Assembly (NCBI GenBank): GCA_937889515.1
Contig: CALAOV010000205.1
Span: forward strand, 1-32,020
From: an uncultured Myxococcales bacterium
GTDB lineage: Bacteria > Myxococcota_A > Polyangia > Fen-1088
Length of the DNA stretch: 32,020 nucleotides
Direction of reading: 5' to 3'
In this document: positions 9,489 through 16,548 of the stretch, piece after piece
How positions within the stretch are numbered: the stretch's first letter is position 1
How the letters are laid out: every line of letters begins with the position of its first letter
Notes under the pieces: model-generated
Databases searched by the model: none
The model's input: only the letters and a program-made list of their open reading frames with translations
Told to the model about the DNA's origin: nothing
Translations under genes and position numbers: made by a program

Positions 9489-11165
9489 TCAGATCCGGTC
9501 GACGTAGAGCTGGGCGACCGCGGAGACGGTGGCATCGGGGGGGCCGAGGTCGATGATGGCGTGCTTGAGGAGGACCGCGGCGGTGTTCATGTCCCCCTCG
9601 CGATAGGCCTGAAACCCGAGCCAGGCCACCGGGAGCGGATAGCGCGGGTTGAGCCGGATCGCGCGGCCCAGAGCCTCCCGGGCACCGGCCCGATCGTCGA
9701 GCAGGGCGCGGGCAGCGCCGAGCCGGGTGTAGGCGGCCGCGGCGCGAAACGGATCGCTGTCGTCGGGGCAGAGCGACAGGGCCAGCTCCTCCCGGGCGGC
9801 GGAGGCGATCAAGATGTCGTGCTCGCCGGAGGCCATCCCGCGGCTCAGGAGGCCTCCGCCCACCGCGCTCTGCGCACCGCAGGAGCGCGGGTTGACGGCG
9901 GTGGTGGCGAGCCAGAGGGTCTGGTCGTCGCGCCAGTCGCCGTGGCGTAGCTGGAGCACCACCGCGAAGGCCAGCAGCAGCCCCGTCCCCAGGCCGACGG
10001 CCAGGCGCCGCCTGCTGGCCGCGGGCGGGTTCGCGAGCCGCTCCATGAGCCATCCGAACGACGAGGCCGCGGCGAGCGCGATCCCGACCAGGGGCAGATA
10101 GAGGAATCGCTCCGCGGCCGGGATGGGGATGGGCAGGAGGTTCGACACCGGCAGCAGCGTCAGGAGAAACCAGCCCAGACCCAGCGCCACCACGCGGGCC
10201 CCGCGGCGCAACGCGAGGACCGCCAGGCCCAGATAGCCGAGGACCAAGGCGCCGGCGCCCAGCACGGGTCCCCAGGGCTGGACGCCGAACCGGAAGTAGC
10301 CGGTATAGTCGGCGCACAGCGGCCAGGGCCAGACCAGCAACCGGAGGTCGTGCGCCCAGATCGCGGGCAGGCCGATCAAGGTGCCGGCGAAGGTCCCGCC
10401 CGGATACTGGGCGTAGGTCCCGGCCAGGCGCATGGGACCAAAGCGCAGCGCCAGGTAGCCGAGCGCGATCAGGCCGAAGGGAGCCATCTCGCGTAGAAGG
10501 ACAGCGCAGGCGGCCCGGAACGGACGCGACGGCGCGCCGTCGAACCGGCCCAACCGCAGGATCAGCAGCAGCGCGGGGGCCATCACGGCAGACTCCTTGG
10601 ACAGCAGCCCCAGCGCGAAGGTGAGGAGCGCCAGCTTCCGGCGCCCGTCGAGGGCCAGGATCAGCGTCGCCAGCGTGAAGACCGTGACCAGGGCGTCCTC
10701 CCGAAACGACGCGTTGTCGACGGTCTCGGCCGTGACCGGATGGAGCGCAAACAGCAGGCCGGCCACGATGGCGTAGCGGCGGCGCGTTTCCGGCAAGAGG
10801 CGGCGCGCCAGAGACATTACCAGCCAGGCGGCCGCAACGTGCCAGAGCAAGCTGTCCGCCTTGAACACCGCCGGGTGCATCGAGACCAGCGCGTCGAGCA
10901 TGTACGTGAAGGTGCAGACCGGGCGCCAGGTCCCTTCCAGGCTGCCGGAGAAGTAGCTGGGCGAAAACAGCGTCCCGAAGGAGGCCGACTGCAGGAAGCG
11001 CTGCGCCCCCAGGATGACCAGCCCCTCGTCGTAGGTGAATTCGTTGGCCAGCGAGCGGGCGTAGGCGACAATCGCCACCACGCCGACGATGGCGGCCGCG
11101 CCGCGCGGCGACGCCCACCAGGGAAGAGCGACGGGCCTCGGCGCCTCGAGTGGACCACCGCCCAT
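9489..11165 (-). CDS. TMTC-like membrane glycosyltransferase with C-terminal TPR region
   Basis: A polytopic inner-membrane protein of about 558 residues with roughly 10-11 hydrophobic helices, followed by a soluble C-terminal region of about 110 residues. The early loop SLANEFTYDEG holds the acidic pair expected in GT-C transferases, and PVSNLLPIPIPAAERFLYLP is characteristic of the TMTC/DUF1736 group. The end (GAARALLDDRAGAREALGRAIRLNPRYP..AWLGFQAY) reads as TPR-like helices. The family transfers sugars from polyprenyl-phosphate donors to extracytoplasmic acceptors; the substrate here is unknown. I prefer ATG 11165 because ATG 11186 (MYNRRIP) lies inside the inverted repeat shared with the divergent gene. 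It reads toward nuoE with a 92-bp gap and is probably a separate unit. Confidence 0.8.
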   Translation of the reverse strand: MGGGPLEAPRPVALPWWASPRGAAAIVGVVAIVAYARSLANEFTYDEGLVILGAQRFLQSASFGTLFSPSYFSGSLEGTWRPVCTFTYMLDALVSMHPAVFKADSLLWHVAAAWLVMSLARRLLPETRRRYAIVAGLLFALHPVTAETVDNASFREDALVTVFTLATLILALDGRRKLALLTFALGLLSKESAVMAPALLLILRLGRFDGAPSRPFRAACAVLLREMAPFGLIALGYLALRFGPMRLAGTYAQYPGGTFAGTLIGLPAIWAHDLRLLVWPWPLCADYTGYFRFGVQPWGPVLGAGALVLGYLGLAVLALRRGARVVALGLGWFLLTLLPVSNLLPIPIPAAERFLYLPLVGIALAAASSFGWLMERLANPPAASRRRLAVGLGTGLLLAFAVVLQLRHGDWRDDQTLWLATTAVNPRSCGAQSAVGGGLLSRGMASGEHDILIASAAREELALSLCPDDSDPFRAAAAYTRLGAARALLDDRAGAREALGRAIRLNPRYPLPVAWLGFQAYREGDMNTAAVLLKHAIIDLGPPDATVSAVAQLYVDRI

Positions 11166-11175
11166 GGGAATGCGT

Positions 11176-11229
11176 CGATTGTACATGGGACCACCGAGGG
11201 CGCCGGCTCGAATCGTTCATGTACAATCG
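11176..11229. promoter_or_regulatory. Bidirectional promoter with a perfect 12-bp inverted repeat
   Basis: CGATTGTACATG (11176-11187) and CATGTACAATCG (11218-11229) are perfect inverted copies separated by 30 bp. Each arm carries the -10-like hexamer TACAAT pointing outward. On the plus strand it lies at 11222-11227, six bases before the yafJ-like ATG at 11234. On the minus strand it occupies 11183-11178, 12 bases before the ATG at 11165. Neither gene has a Shine-Dalgarno sequence, so near-leaderless transcripts are predicted in both directions. The arms could also be a symmetric operator for a shared regulator. Confidence 0.55.
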
Positions 11230-11233
11230 GCCC

Positions 11234-12073
11234 ATGTGCGAGCTTCTGGGGATGGAGTGCAACCTCCCCACGGATATCGTCTTCTCGTTCACGGGGTTCG
11301 CGCTCCGCGGCGGAAAAACCGGCCCGCACGCCGACGGCTGGGGCCTCGCGCTCTACGAGGGGAAATTCGCGCGCAGCTTCCTCGAGCCGACGCCCGCCTG
11401 CGAGAGCGCGATGGCGGAGTTCATTCGAAAGAACCCGATCAAGACGCTGCTCGCCGTGGCGCACGTCCGAAAGAAGACGCGCGGACGGGCCTGCATCGAG
11501 AACACCCACCCCTTCAAGCGCGTGCTGTGGGGGCGGGACTGGGTGTTCGCCCACAACGGGACCTTGCCGCGGATCAAGGACCGGCCGCTGCGGATCGAAG
11601 AGCCGGTGGGCGACACCGACAGCGAGCACGCCTTCTGCTGGATGATCGAGCAGCTCCGGTCGGCCTTCCCGGCCGGCTACCCCAAGAGCCCGCGCCGGCT
11701 CTGGAGCCTCGTCGCCAAGCTGGGCGCCGAGCTGGGCGCCGAGGGGAAGTTCAACTTCCTGCTCGCCGACGGGCAGCACCTCTACGCGCGCTGCGGGACG
11801 CAGCTCTGCCACATCATTCGCGAGTCTCCCTTCGGTCGCGCCACGTTGCGCGACGCGGAGATCCAGATCGACTTCTCGGCGGTGACCACGGCGAAGGATC
11901 GGATCGCGGTGGTCGCCACCGAGCCGCTGACGCGCGACGAGACCTGGCAGATCGGCCAGCCCGGATCGCTATGGGTGTTCGATCACGGCGCCCTGCAGGC
12001 GACGCTGCCGAGCGGCGGCGTGCCCGATCACATCTTCGTGCCGGTCCGCGCGGCCGCATCGCGCCGCGGGTAG
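11234..12073 (+). CDS. YafJ-type class II glutamine amidotransferase
   Basis: Predicted glutamine-hydrolysing enzyme of the YafJ group of N-terminal-nucleophile amidotransferases. The choice of ATG 11234 is dictated by chemistry: MCELLGM places the nucleophile Cys at position 2, exposed after Met removal. Other family blocks are visible: HADGWGLALYEG, AHVRKKTRG, ENTHPF, FAHNGTLP (oxyanion/glutamine-binding region) and GDTDSEHAF. Length is 279 residues, close to the usual size of about 255-280. An upstream in-frame ATG at 11219 (MYNRPMCELL) would bury the nucleophile and lies in the inverted repeat. The partner synthase domain and physiological acceptor are unknown for the family. It diverges from the TMTC-like gene. 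Confidence 0.88.
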   Translation: MCELLGMECNLPTDIVFSFTGFALRGGKTGPHADGWGLALYEGKFARSFLEPTPACESAMAEFIRKNPIKTLLAVAHVRKKTRGRACIENTHPFKRVLWGRDWVFAHNGTLPRIKDRPLRIEEPVGDTDSEHAFCWMIEQLRSAFPAGYPKSPRRLWSLVAKLGAELGAEGKFNFLLADGQHLYARCGTQLCHIIRESPFGRATLRDAEIQIDFSAVTTAKDRIAVVATEPLTRDETWQIGQPGSLWVFDHGALQATLPSGGVPDHIFVPVRAAASRRG

Positions 12074-12081
12074 CCGCCTGG

Positions 12082-12093
12082 TAGGCTCGGCGC
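12082..12093 (+). promoter_or_regulatory. TANNNT box six bases before a GTG start
   Basis: TAGGCT at 12082-12087 is followed by six bases and the GTG start of the Tat-signal gene at 12094; there is no Shine-Dalgarno. The spacing is the same as at yafJ, murB and the 16512 lipoprotein. The -35 region is not recognisable. Confidence 0.35.
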
Positions 12094-12708
12094 GTGCCGG
12101 GAACGCAGGGCAAATCAGCGCGCCTCGATCGGCGCCGCTTCTTGAAGCGAGGTCTCCTCGGCGGCGGCCTGCTGGTCTGCGCCGGCGCGCTGCCGTTTGC
12201 GTTTCGATCGACGCTGCGGCGGCAACCGCGTGGGCCCCTGCGCCTGCTGTCCGACGACGAGTACGCGGTCCTCGCGGCGGCTGCGGCGCGGCTGGCGCCG
12301 GGCGACGGCGCGGGCCCGCGCTGGCCGACCGCCGAAGCCGTCGATTGCGCGGGAAAGATCGACGCGCTGATGGCGCAGGTGCACGCCGACATGGGCAGCG
12401 ACTTCCGACGGCTGCTGCGGCTCTTCGAGAGCGGCGTCGTGGGGGCAATCGTGGCTGGCTCGCCGCGGCCGTTCACGCGCGCGTCCGCCACCGACCAGGA
12501 CGCGCGCCTCGAGGCGTGGCGGCGCTCGCGGTTCGCGCTCCTGCGCAGCGGCTATCAGGCGATCAAGCGCCTGGCCCAGGCGACCTACTACTCGTCGCCC
12601 GAGATCTACGCGCTGGTGGGGTACCCGGGGCCGCCCGAGGTTCCCCAGTTGCCGCAGTTGCCGACCTCGCCGACCTCGCCGACGATCGTCCCGCGGGTGC
12701 CCGGATGA
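12094..12708 (+). CDS. Tat-exported small subunit, gluconate 2-dehydrogenase subunit 3-like
   Basis: A 204-residue protein starting at GTG 12094. The N-terminus carries a textbook twin-arginine motif, RRRFLKRG at residues 13-20, followed by a hydrophobic stretch, so it should be exported folded to the periplasm. The mature part begins LRLLSDDEYAVLAAAAARLAPGDG, which resembles the start of gluconate 2-dehydrogenase subunit 3 family proteins, companions of membrane flavoprotein dehydrogenases. The last 25 residues are Pro/Thr/Ser-rich (VPQLPQLPTSPTSPT) and look like a linker. Its stop overlaps the ATG of the next gene (ATGA). The partner GMC flavoprotein lacks its own signal peptide and may be carried across by this subunit, as in known dehydrogenase complexes. 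Family assignment is moderate. Confidence 0.75.
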   Translation: MPGTQGKSARLDRRRFLKRGLLGGGLLVCAGALPFAFRSTLRRQPRGPLRLLSDDEYAVLAAAAARLAPGDGAGPRWPTAEAVDCAGKIDALMAQVHADMGSDFRRLLRLFESGVVGAIVAGSPRPFTRASATDQDARLEAWRRSRFALLRSGYQAIKRLAQATYYSSPEIYALVGYPGPPEVPQLPQLPTSPTSPTIVPRVPG

Positions 12709-14252
12709 GCGGGCCCGGGCGGATCGTCGACGGCGCCGATCTGCCGGAGCTGTCGTCGATCGAGGTGGACTACGTCGTCGTCGGCAGCGGCGCCGGGGGC
12801 AGCGTGGCCGCCGCTGTGCTGGCCGAATCGGGCGCCAAGGTCGCGGTCCTCGAAGAGGGCGGGCACTACACCAAGCGCGACTTCAACATGCAGGAGTCCT
12901 GGGCCTACCCGGCCCTCTACCAAGACCACGGCAACCGCACCACCGACGATCTGGCGATCCTGATCTTGCAGGGGCGGTCGATCGGCGGCGGCACGACGGT
13001 GAACTGGACTTCGTCCTTCCGCACGCCCGAACCGACGCTGCGCCTGTGGGCCGAGCGGCACGGCGTGCGCGGCCTCGACGCGGCCACGCTGGCGCCCCAC
13101 TTCGACGCGGTCGAAAAGCGCCTCGACATCGGCCCCGGCAACCCCGACGACGTCAACGCCAACAACCGCAAGCTGATGGAAGGCGCCGCCAAGCTCGGGT
13201 GGCAGCCGGAGCTGATTCGCCGCAGCGTCAAAGGCTGCGCGCGGCTCGGGTACTGCGGCATGGGCTGCCCCCTCGATGCCAAGCGCTCGGCGCGCACGAC
13301 GTATCTGGCCGACGCCGTCGCGGCCGGCGCCCAGGTCTTCGCCGACTGCCGCGTGAAGCTGGTCGAGAGCGATCGCGGCCGGGTCCGGGCCGTCACCGCC
13401 GACGTGCTCGACCGCGCCAGCGACAGGCCGCGCGCCCGTCTGGTCGCCTACGCGCGCCGCGGCGTCGTGCTGGCGGCCGGCGCCATCAACACGCCCGCGC
13501 TGCTGCTGCGATCCAAGACTGGCCTCGACAGCGGCCAGGTCGGGCGCCGCACCTTCTTGCACCCGACGGTGCCGCTGATCTCGTTTTACGACCAGCCCAT
13601 CGAGGCGTTCTACGGGCCGCCGCAGTCGGTGGCGGTTCACCACTTCGCCGATCGCGGCGCGCAGGTCGGCTACTTCTTCGAGACCGCGCCGATTCACCCG
13701 ATGCTGGGCGCGCTGGCCCTGCCGGGCTTCGGCGACAGCCACCGCCGGCTCATGGAGCGGCTTCCCCACGTGCAGGCGACGATCGCGCTGCTCATCGACG
13801 GCCACCACGACGATCCGGGCGGCGGCGTCGAGGTCAACGGCGACGGCCGCGTCAAGCTGCACTATCCCCTGCACGCGTCGCTGCGCGAGGCAGCGGTCTC
13901 CGCGCTCGCCGACATGGCCCGGGTGCAGCTGGCCGCCGGCGCGCGCGAGGTGATGACGCTGCACGAGACGCCGATCGTGATCCGCGGCGAGGGCGACCTG
14001 GCCCAGATCGCGGCGGCGCCGTTCGGGCCCAACCAGCACACGATGTTCTCCGCCCACCAGATGGGCGGCGCGGCGATGGGCGACGATCCGGGCCGCTCGG
14101 TGGTCGATTCGCGCGGCCGCCACCACGCCATCGAAAACCTCTGGATCGTCGACGGCTCGATCTTCCCGACCAGCCTGGGCGTCAACCCCCAGCTCTCGAT
14201 CTACGCCCACGCCCGCCTGTTCGCGACGGAGATCGCGAAGACCAAGGCCTGA
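12705..14252 (+). CDS. GMC-family FAD-dependent alcohol oxidoreductase (long-chain alcohol oxidase-like)
   Basis: A 515-residue flavoprotein. The FAD-binding Rossmann motif is VVVGSGAGGSVAAAVLAE (GSGAGG at 27-32), the second FAD block is LILQGRSIGGGTTVNW, and the C-terminal signature HQMGGAAMGDD...NLWIVDGSIFPTSLGVNPQ contains the structural and catalytic region of the GMC family. The Cys-rich stretch CARLGYCGMGCPLDAKRS resembles the one in long-chain fatty alcohol oxidase-type GMC enzymes and not glucose or choline oxidases. No signal peptide is present; export probably depends on the Tat subunit encoded immediately upstream with a 4-bp overlap. Likely reaction: oxidation of an alcohol to an aldehyde or ketone, with electrons passed to a membrane acceptor. 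The substrate cannot be read from sequence. Confidence 0.9.
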   Translation: MSGPGRIVDGADLPELSSIEVDYVVVGSGAGGSVAAAVLAESGAKVAVLEEGGHYTKRDFNMQESWAYPALYQDHGNRTTDDLAILILQGRSIGGGTTVNWTSSFRTPEPTLRLWAERHGVRGLDAATLAPHFDAVEKRLDIGPGNPDDVNANNRKLMEGAAKLGWQPELIRRSVKGCARLGYCGMGCPLDAKRSARTTYLADAVAAGAQVFADCRVKLVESDRGRVRAVTADVLDRASDRPRARLVAYARRGVVLAAGAINTPALLLRSKTGLDSGQVGRRTFLHPTVPLISFYDQPIEAFYGPPQSVAVHHFADRGAQVGYFFETAPIHPMLGALALPGFGDSHRRLMERLPHVQATIALLIDGHHDDPGGGVEVNGDGRVKLHYPLHASLREAAVSALADMARVQLAAGAREVMTLHETPIVIRGEGDLAQIAAAPFGPNQHTMFSAHQMGGAAMGDDPGRSVVDSRGRHHAIENLWIVDGSIFPTSLGVNPQLSIYAHARLFATEIAKTKA

Positions 14253-14254
14253 GT

Positions 14255-14282
14255 GAGCCGGACCGCGACCACGGCCCGGCTC
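14255..14282 (+). terminator. Stem-loop just after the GMC oxidoreductase
   Basis: GAGCCGG (14255-14261) pairs with CCGGCTC (14276-14282) around a 14-nt loop, starting 2 nt after the GMC stop codon. No T-run follows. It may be a factor-assisted terminator or a 3'-end stabiliser. The remainder of the 160-bp gap up to the next start shows no other clear feature. Confidence 0.35.
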
Positions 14283-14413
14283 TCGTACGCCGTCGCCACC
14301 TGAATCGAATCCCAGCTCTGCCCCGTGAGGCTGGCCGGGCCGACCTTGCGATTCGGCGGCCTACTGCAAGCGCCAAAGGTAGACTACCGATCCTAACTTA
14401 CCGGAGGCTAACG

Positions 14414-14806
14414 ATGCGAAAGGCGATCTTGTGTGTTGCGGTGGTCCTCATGGCCGCCGTCGCGGGCTGCGCCGACAGAGGCTGCAATTGCCCGGCAAGC
14501 GGGTGCGACAACTGTTCGTCCAGCTCGTCCGCGTCGACCGCCATCTACATTCTGTCCGACGCGGTGAGCGTTTCGAGCATAGCCGCCGACGGCCCGTGCT
14601 CCGCGACCTTCGACCCGCCGCCCGCGCGTGTCTTGGTCTCGCGCCTGGGTCCCGGAACATGTACTGCCCGTATCACCTACAGCAGCGGCGTCACCGACGT
14701 CTTCCACATTCAGTTCACGGCAGTGTTAGGCGGCTGCGGCTGCTACCTCGCCGCGGGACCATCACTGGAGCCAATGGACGCCGGCGGTCAATCGACAGGT
14801 GGCTGA
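14414..14806 (+). CDS. Small Cys-rich lipoprotein, function unknown
   Basis: A 130-residue protein with a lipoprotein signal: MRKAILCVAVVLMAAVAGC, lipobox Cys at residue 19. GGAGG at 14403-14407 is well placed for ATG 14414. The mature N-terminus is unusually Cys-rich (ADRGCNCPASGCDNCSSSSS), followed by a compact domain of about 80 residues with further Cys in GPCSATF, GTCTAR and GGCGCYLA. The Cys spacing suggests disulfides or metal binding in the envelope. The pattern AADGPCSAT...VLVSR..PGTCTARITYSSGVTDVFHIQF resembles small beta-sandwich lipoproteins of Myxococcota, but I recognise no named family. It stands alone between the GMC gene and the convergent hydrolase. Confidence 0.75.
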   Translation: MRKAILCVAVVLMAAVAGCADRGCNCPASGCDNCSSSSSASTAIYILSDAVSVSSIAADGPCSATFDPPPARVLVSRLGPGTCTARITYSSGVTDVFHIQFTAVLGGCGCYLAAGPSLEPMDAGGQSTGG

Positions 14807-14864
14807 CGACCCGCGTTCGATCTACGGATCCATGTCGCAGAGGCGAAGCTCCGGCGCAGGGCCT

Positions 14865-14882
14865 GGCCGAGCTGCTTCGGCC
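14865..14882. terminator. Inverted repeat in the convergent gap
   Basis: GGCCGA (14865-14870) pairs with TCGGCC (14877-14882) around a 6-nt loop, in the 138-bp space between the convergent Cys-rich lipoprotein and alpha/beta hydrolase genes. Its position suits a bidirectional terminator, but T-runs are lacking on both sides. Confidence 0.3.
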
Positions 14883-14944
14883 GGATCATCTTCAAGACCA
14901 GATCGGGATGACGGCCGACCGAGTCGGGTGTCTGGTCCACGAAG

Positions 14945-15826
14945 CTATGGCGCCGGGAGCGCCGTCTCGACGAAGGTCTGGATCGCCGCGCGGTAGGCGT
15001 CGAGCCCCATCGTCTCGGGAACGTCGTCGTGGTCGGCGCCGGGAACCAGAATGAGCTGGGTGATTCCCGCCGGCGTGTGCGCGGCGGCCAGCTCCTGCGA
15101 GTACTTCGGGTCGACGTAGAGATCGGCCGTCCCGTGAAAGAGCAGATACGGCGACGGGATCGACGGCACCTTGCCGAGGTTGTCCCACGAGCTCTGCGAG
15201 ACGAACGAGCTGGGGAAGTCGACGTACGTCGCGTCGTTTACAAACGAGGCGATCGACGCGAAGGCCGATTCGGTGATCAGGACCGCCGGCGTGTCGGTGA
15301 AGGCGAGATCGATCGCCAGCCCCGATCCCAGCGAGCGGCCGTAGTCGACCACCTTGGCGGGGTCGACGCCCGGGAGCGCGAGGACCGCGGCGCGGATGGC
15401 GACCTCGTCGATGTGCAGGCCCGCCTCGGTCGGCGTCCCGGTCGACAGGCCATAGCCGCGCGGGTCGACCATCGCCAGGTTGTAGCCGAGCGGGTAGAGG
15501 TATTCGAGGCGCGGCCAGGTGGTGCCGAGGTTGTTGCTCTGTCCGTGGAAGTAGATGACGGTGATGTCCGCCCGCCGCCCGGACGACGAAATGAAGGCGC
15601 CGTTGAGCGTCTCGCCGTCGGGGGTGGGGATGGTCAGCGTCTGATAGCTCGGGATGACGGCGGTCGAAAGCTGGTAGCCGCCCGCCGGCGCCGGCAGCGG
15701 ATCGTAGAAGAAGCTGTCCAGCGTCTCGCGGTGACAGGCGCCGGAGAGGACCGCCGCGCCGAGCGCGAGCGCGAGCCACCCACGCGCGGCCGCTTCCCGG
15801 CGAGACGGCCCGAAGAACCGCGTCAC
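14945..15826 (-). CDS. Lipoprotein alpha/beta hydrolase
   Basis: A 293-residue serine hydrolase. The start is GTG 15826, chosen because it overlaps the upstream stop by four bases (GTGA) and yields a clean lipoprotein signal, LALALGAAVLSGAC, with the lipidated Cys at residue 31. Longer upstream versions would bury this signal. Alpha/beta-hydrolase features follow in order: oxyanion region IYFHGQSNNLG (91-101), DPRGYGLSTG (121-130), nucleophile Ser165 in GRSLGSG, acid Asp235 in HGTADLYVDP and His266 in GADHDD. The order matches the dienelactone-hydrolase/BAAT-like esterases anchored in the envelope. The substrate is unknown. It is co-transcribed with the lipoprotein gene at 15823-16512. Confidence 0.88.
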   Translation of the reverse strand: MTRFFGPSRREAAARGWLALALGAAVLSGACHRETLDSFFYDPLPAPAGGYQLSTAVIPSYQTLTIPTPDGETLNGAFISSSGRRADITVIYFHGQSNNLGTTWPRLEYLYPLGYNLAMVDPRGYGLSTGTPTEAGLHIDEVAIRAAVLALPGVDPAKVVDYGRSLGSGLAIDLAFTDTPAVLITESAFASIASFVNDATYVDFPSSFVSQSSWDNLGKVPSIPSPYLLFHGTADLYVDPKYSQELAAAHTPAGITQLILVPGADHDDVPETMGLDAYRAAIQTFVETALPAP

Positions 15827-16512
15827 GGCGTCTCCCCCAGGTAGCGCGTGACGCCGAAAAGGACGCTCAGGTAGCCGTGGCTGTCGGGCGAGATCCAGGT
15901 GGGCGCGGTCGGCGCGACGTCGTAATACGGGGCCAGCCACTTCGCTTCCAGCGTGAGGCCGAAGCGGCCGACCCGCAATTCACCGCCGCACAGCGGCCCG
16001 ATGAGGACGCGGGTCGGCGAGCCGAATCCGACCGCGTTGTCCACCCCGAGGTAGATCAGGTGCCGGTGTCGCACCCGCCAGGCGGCGGCCAAGGTGATCT
16101 GCGGGTACACCCGGGCGGCGTCGAAATCTGTGATCAGGTGAACCGACCCGGCGACGGTCATCGTGGGAACCGGGCCCCCCTGGCGGATGAGCGGGTGGTA
16201 GGCGACGCCCGGCTCGAGGTGTAGATCGCCGTAGAGCCCCGCCGTGGCGTCGGCGTGCGCGGTCACCTCCAGATCGTCGCGCAGGCCGTAAGCGCCGCCC
16301 AGGGTCAGGATGGGCGCCGGGATGTCGACGCCGCCCACCTGCACCAGCGGTCCGCCCAGCGAGGCGTTGAGCGCCGCGTTGCCGCGCCCGAGCGGCCTCA
16401 CCGCGTGCGTCGTCGAGCAGGCCGCCAGCGCCAACGCCAGCGCCCCCGCCAGCGCCCCCGCCCCCAACCACGGCGACGGCGGGCGGCTGAAAGCGGCGGA
16501 TCGCCCTGGCAC
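15823..16512 (-). CDS. Predicted envelope lipoprotein, outer-membrane beta-rich
   Basis: A 229-residue protein starting at GTG 16512. The lipoprotein signal is LAGALALALAAC with the lipidated Cys at residue 32. The mature sequence alternates hydrophobic and polar residues in short strands (LTLGGAYGLRDDLEVTAHADATAGLYGDLHLEPGVAYHP; ITLAAAWRVRHRHLIYLGVDNAVGF) and ends with strand-like GYLSVLFGVTRYL, a pattern seen in small outer-membrane barrel or barrel-like proteins. No named family is recognised. The start is supported by TATCAT exactly six bases upstream and no Shine-Dalgarno. The stop overlaps the start of the alpha/beta hydrolase, so the two lipoproteins probably act together. It diverges from murB. 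Confidence 0.75.
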   Translation of the reverse strand: MPGRSAAFSRPPSPWLGAGALAGALALALAACSTTHAVRPLGRGNAALNASLGGPLVQVGGVDIPAPILTLGGAYGLRDDLEVTAHADATAGLYGDLHLEPGVAYHPLIRQGGPVPTMTVAGSVHLITDFDAARVYPQITLAAAWRVRHRHLIYLGVDNAVGFGSPTRVLIGPLCGGELRVGRFGLTLEAKWLAPYYDVAPTAPTWISPDSHGYLSVLFGVTRYLGETP

Positions 16513-16548
16513 GCGCCCATGATAGCGGCAACGGCGTATCCTCCAAGC
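16513..16548. promoter_or_regulatory. Divergent, overlapping leaderless promoters (lipoprotein / murB)
   Basis: On the minus strand TATCAT (16524-16519) lies six bases before the lipoprotein GTG at 16512. On the plus strand TATCCT (16537-16542) lies six bases before the murB GTG at 16549. Both genes lack Shine-Dalgarno sequences. The whole divergent control region is 36 bp, so the two -35 regions must overlap the opposing -10 boxes, predicting mutual interference. Confidence 0.5.

Noticed and set aside
14283..14413. Possible tRNA or regulatory RNA in the gap before the Cys-rich lipoprotein (GAATCGAATCCC stretch).
   Set aside because: No cloverleaf or acceptor stem could be drawn, and no riboswitch-like pattern was recognised.
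15827..15940. Longer N-terminus for the alpha/beta hydrolase (from 15940).
   Set aside because: It would hide a perfect lipoprotein signal and overlap the upstream gene by over 100 bp, whereas GTG 15826 gives a GTGA junction.
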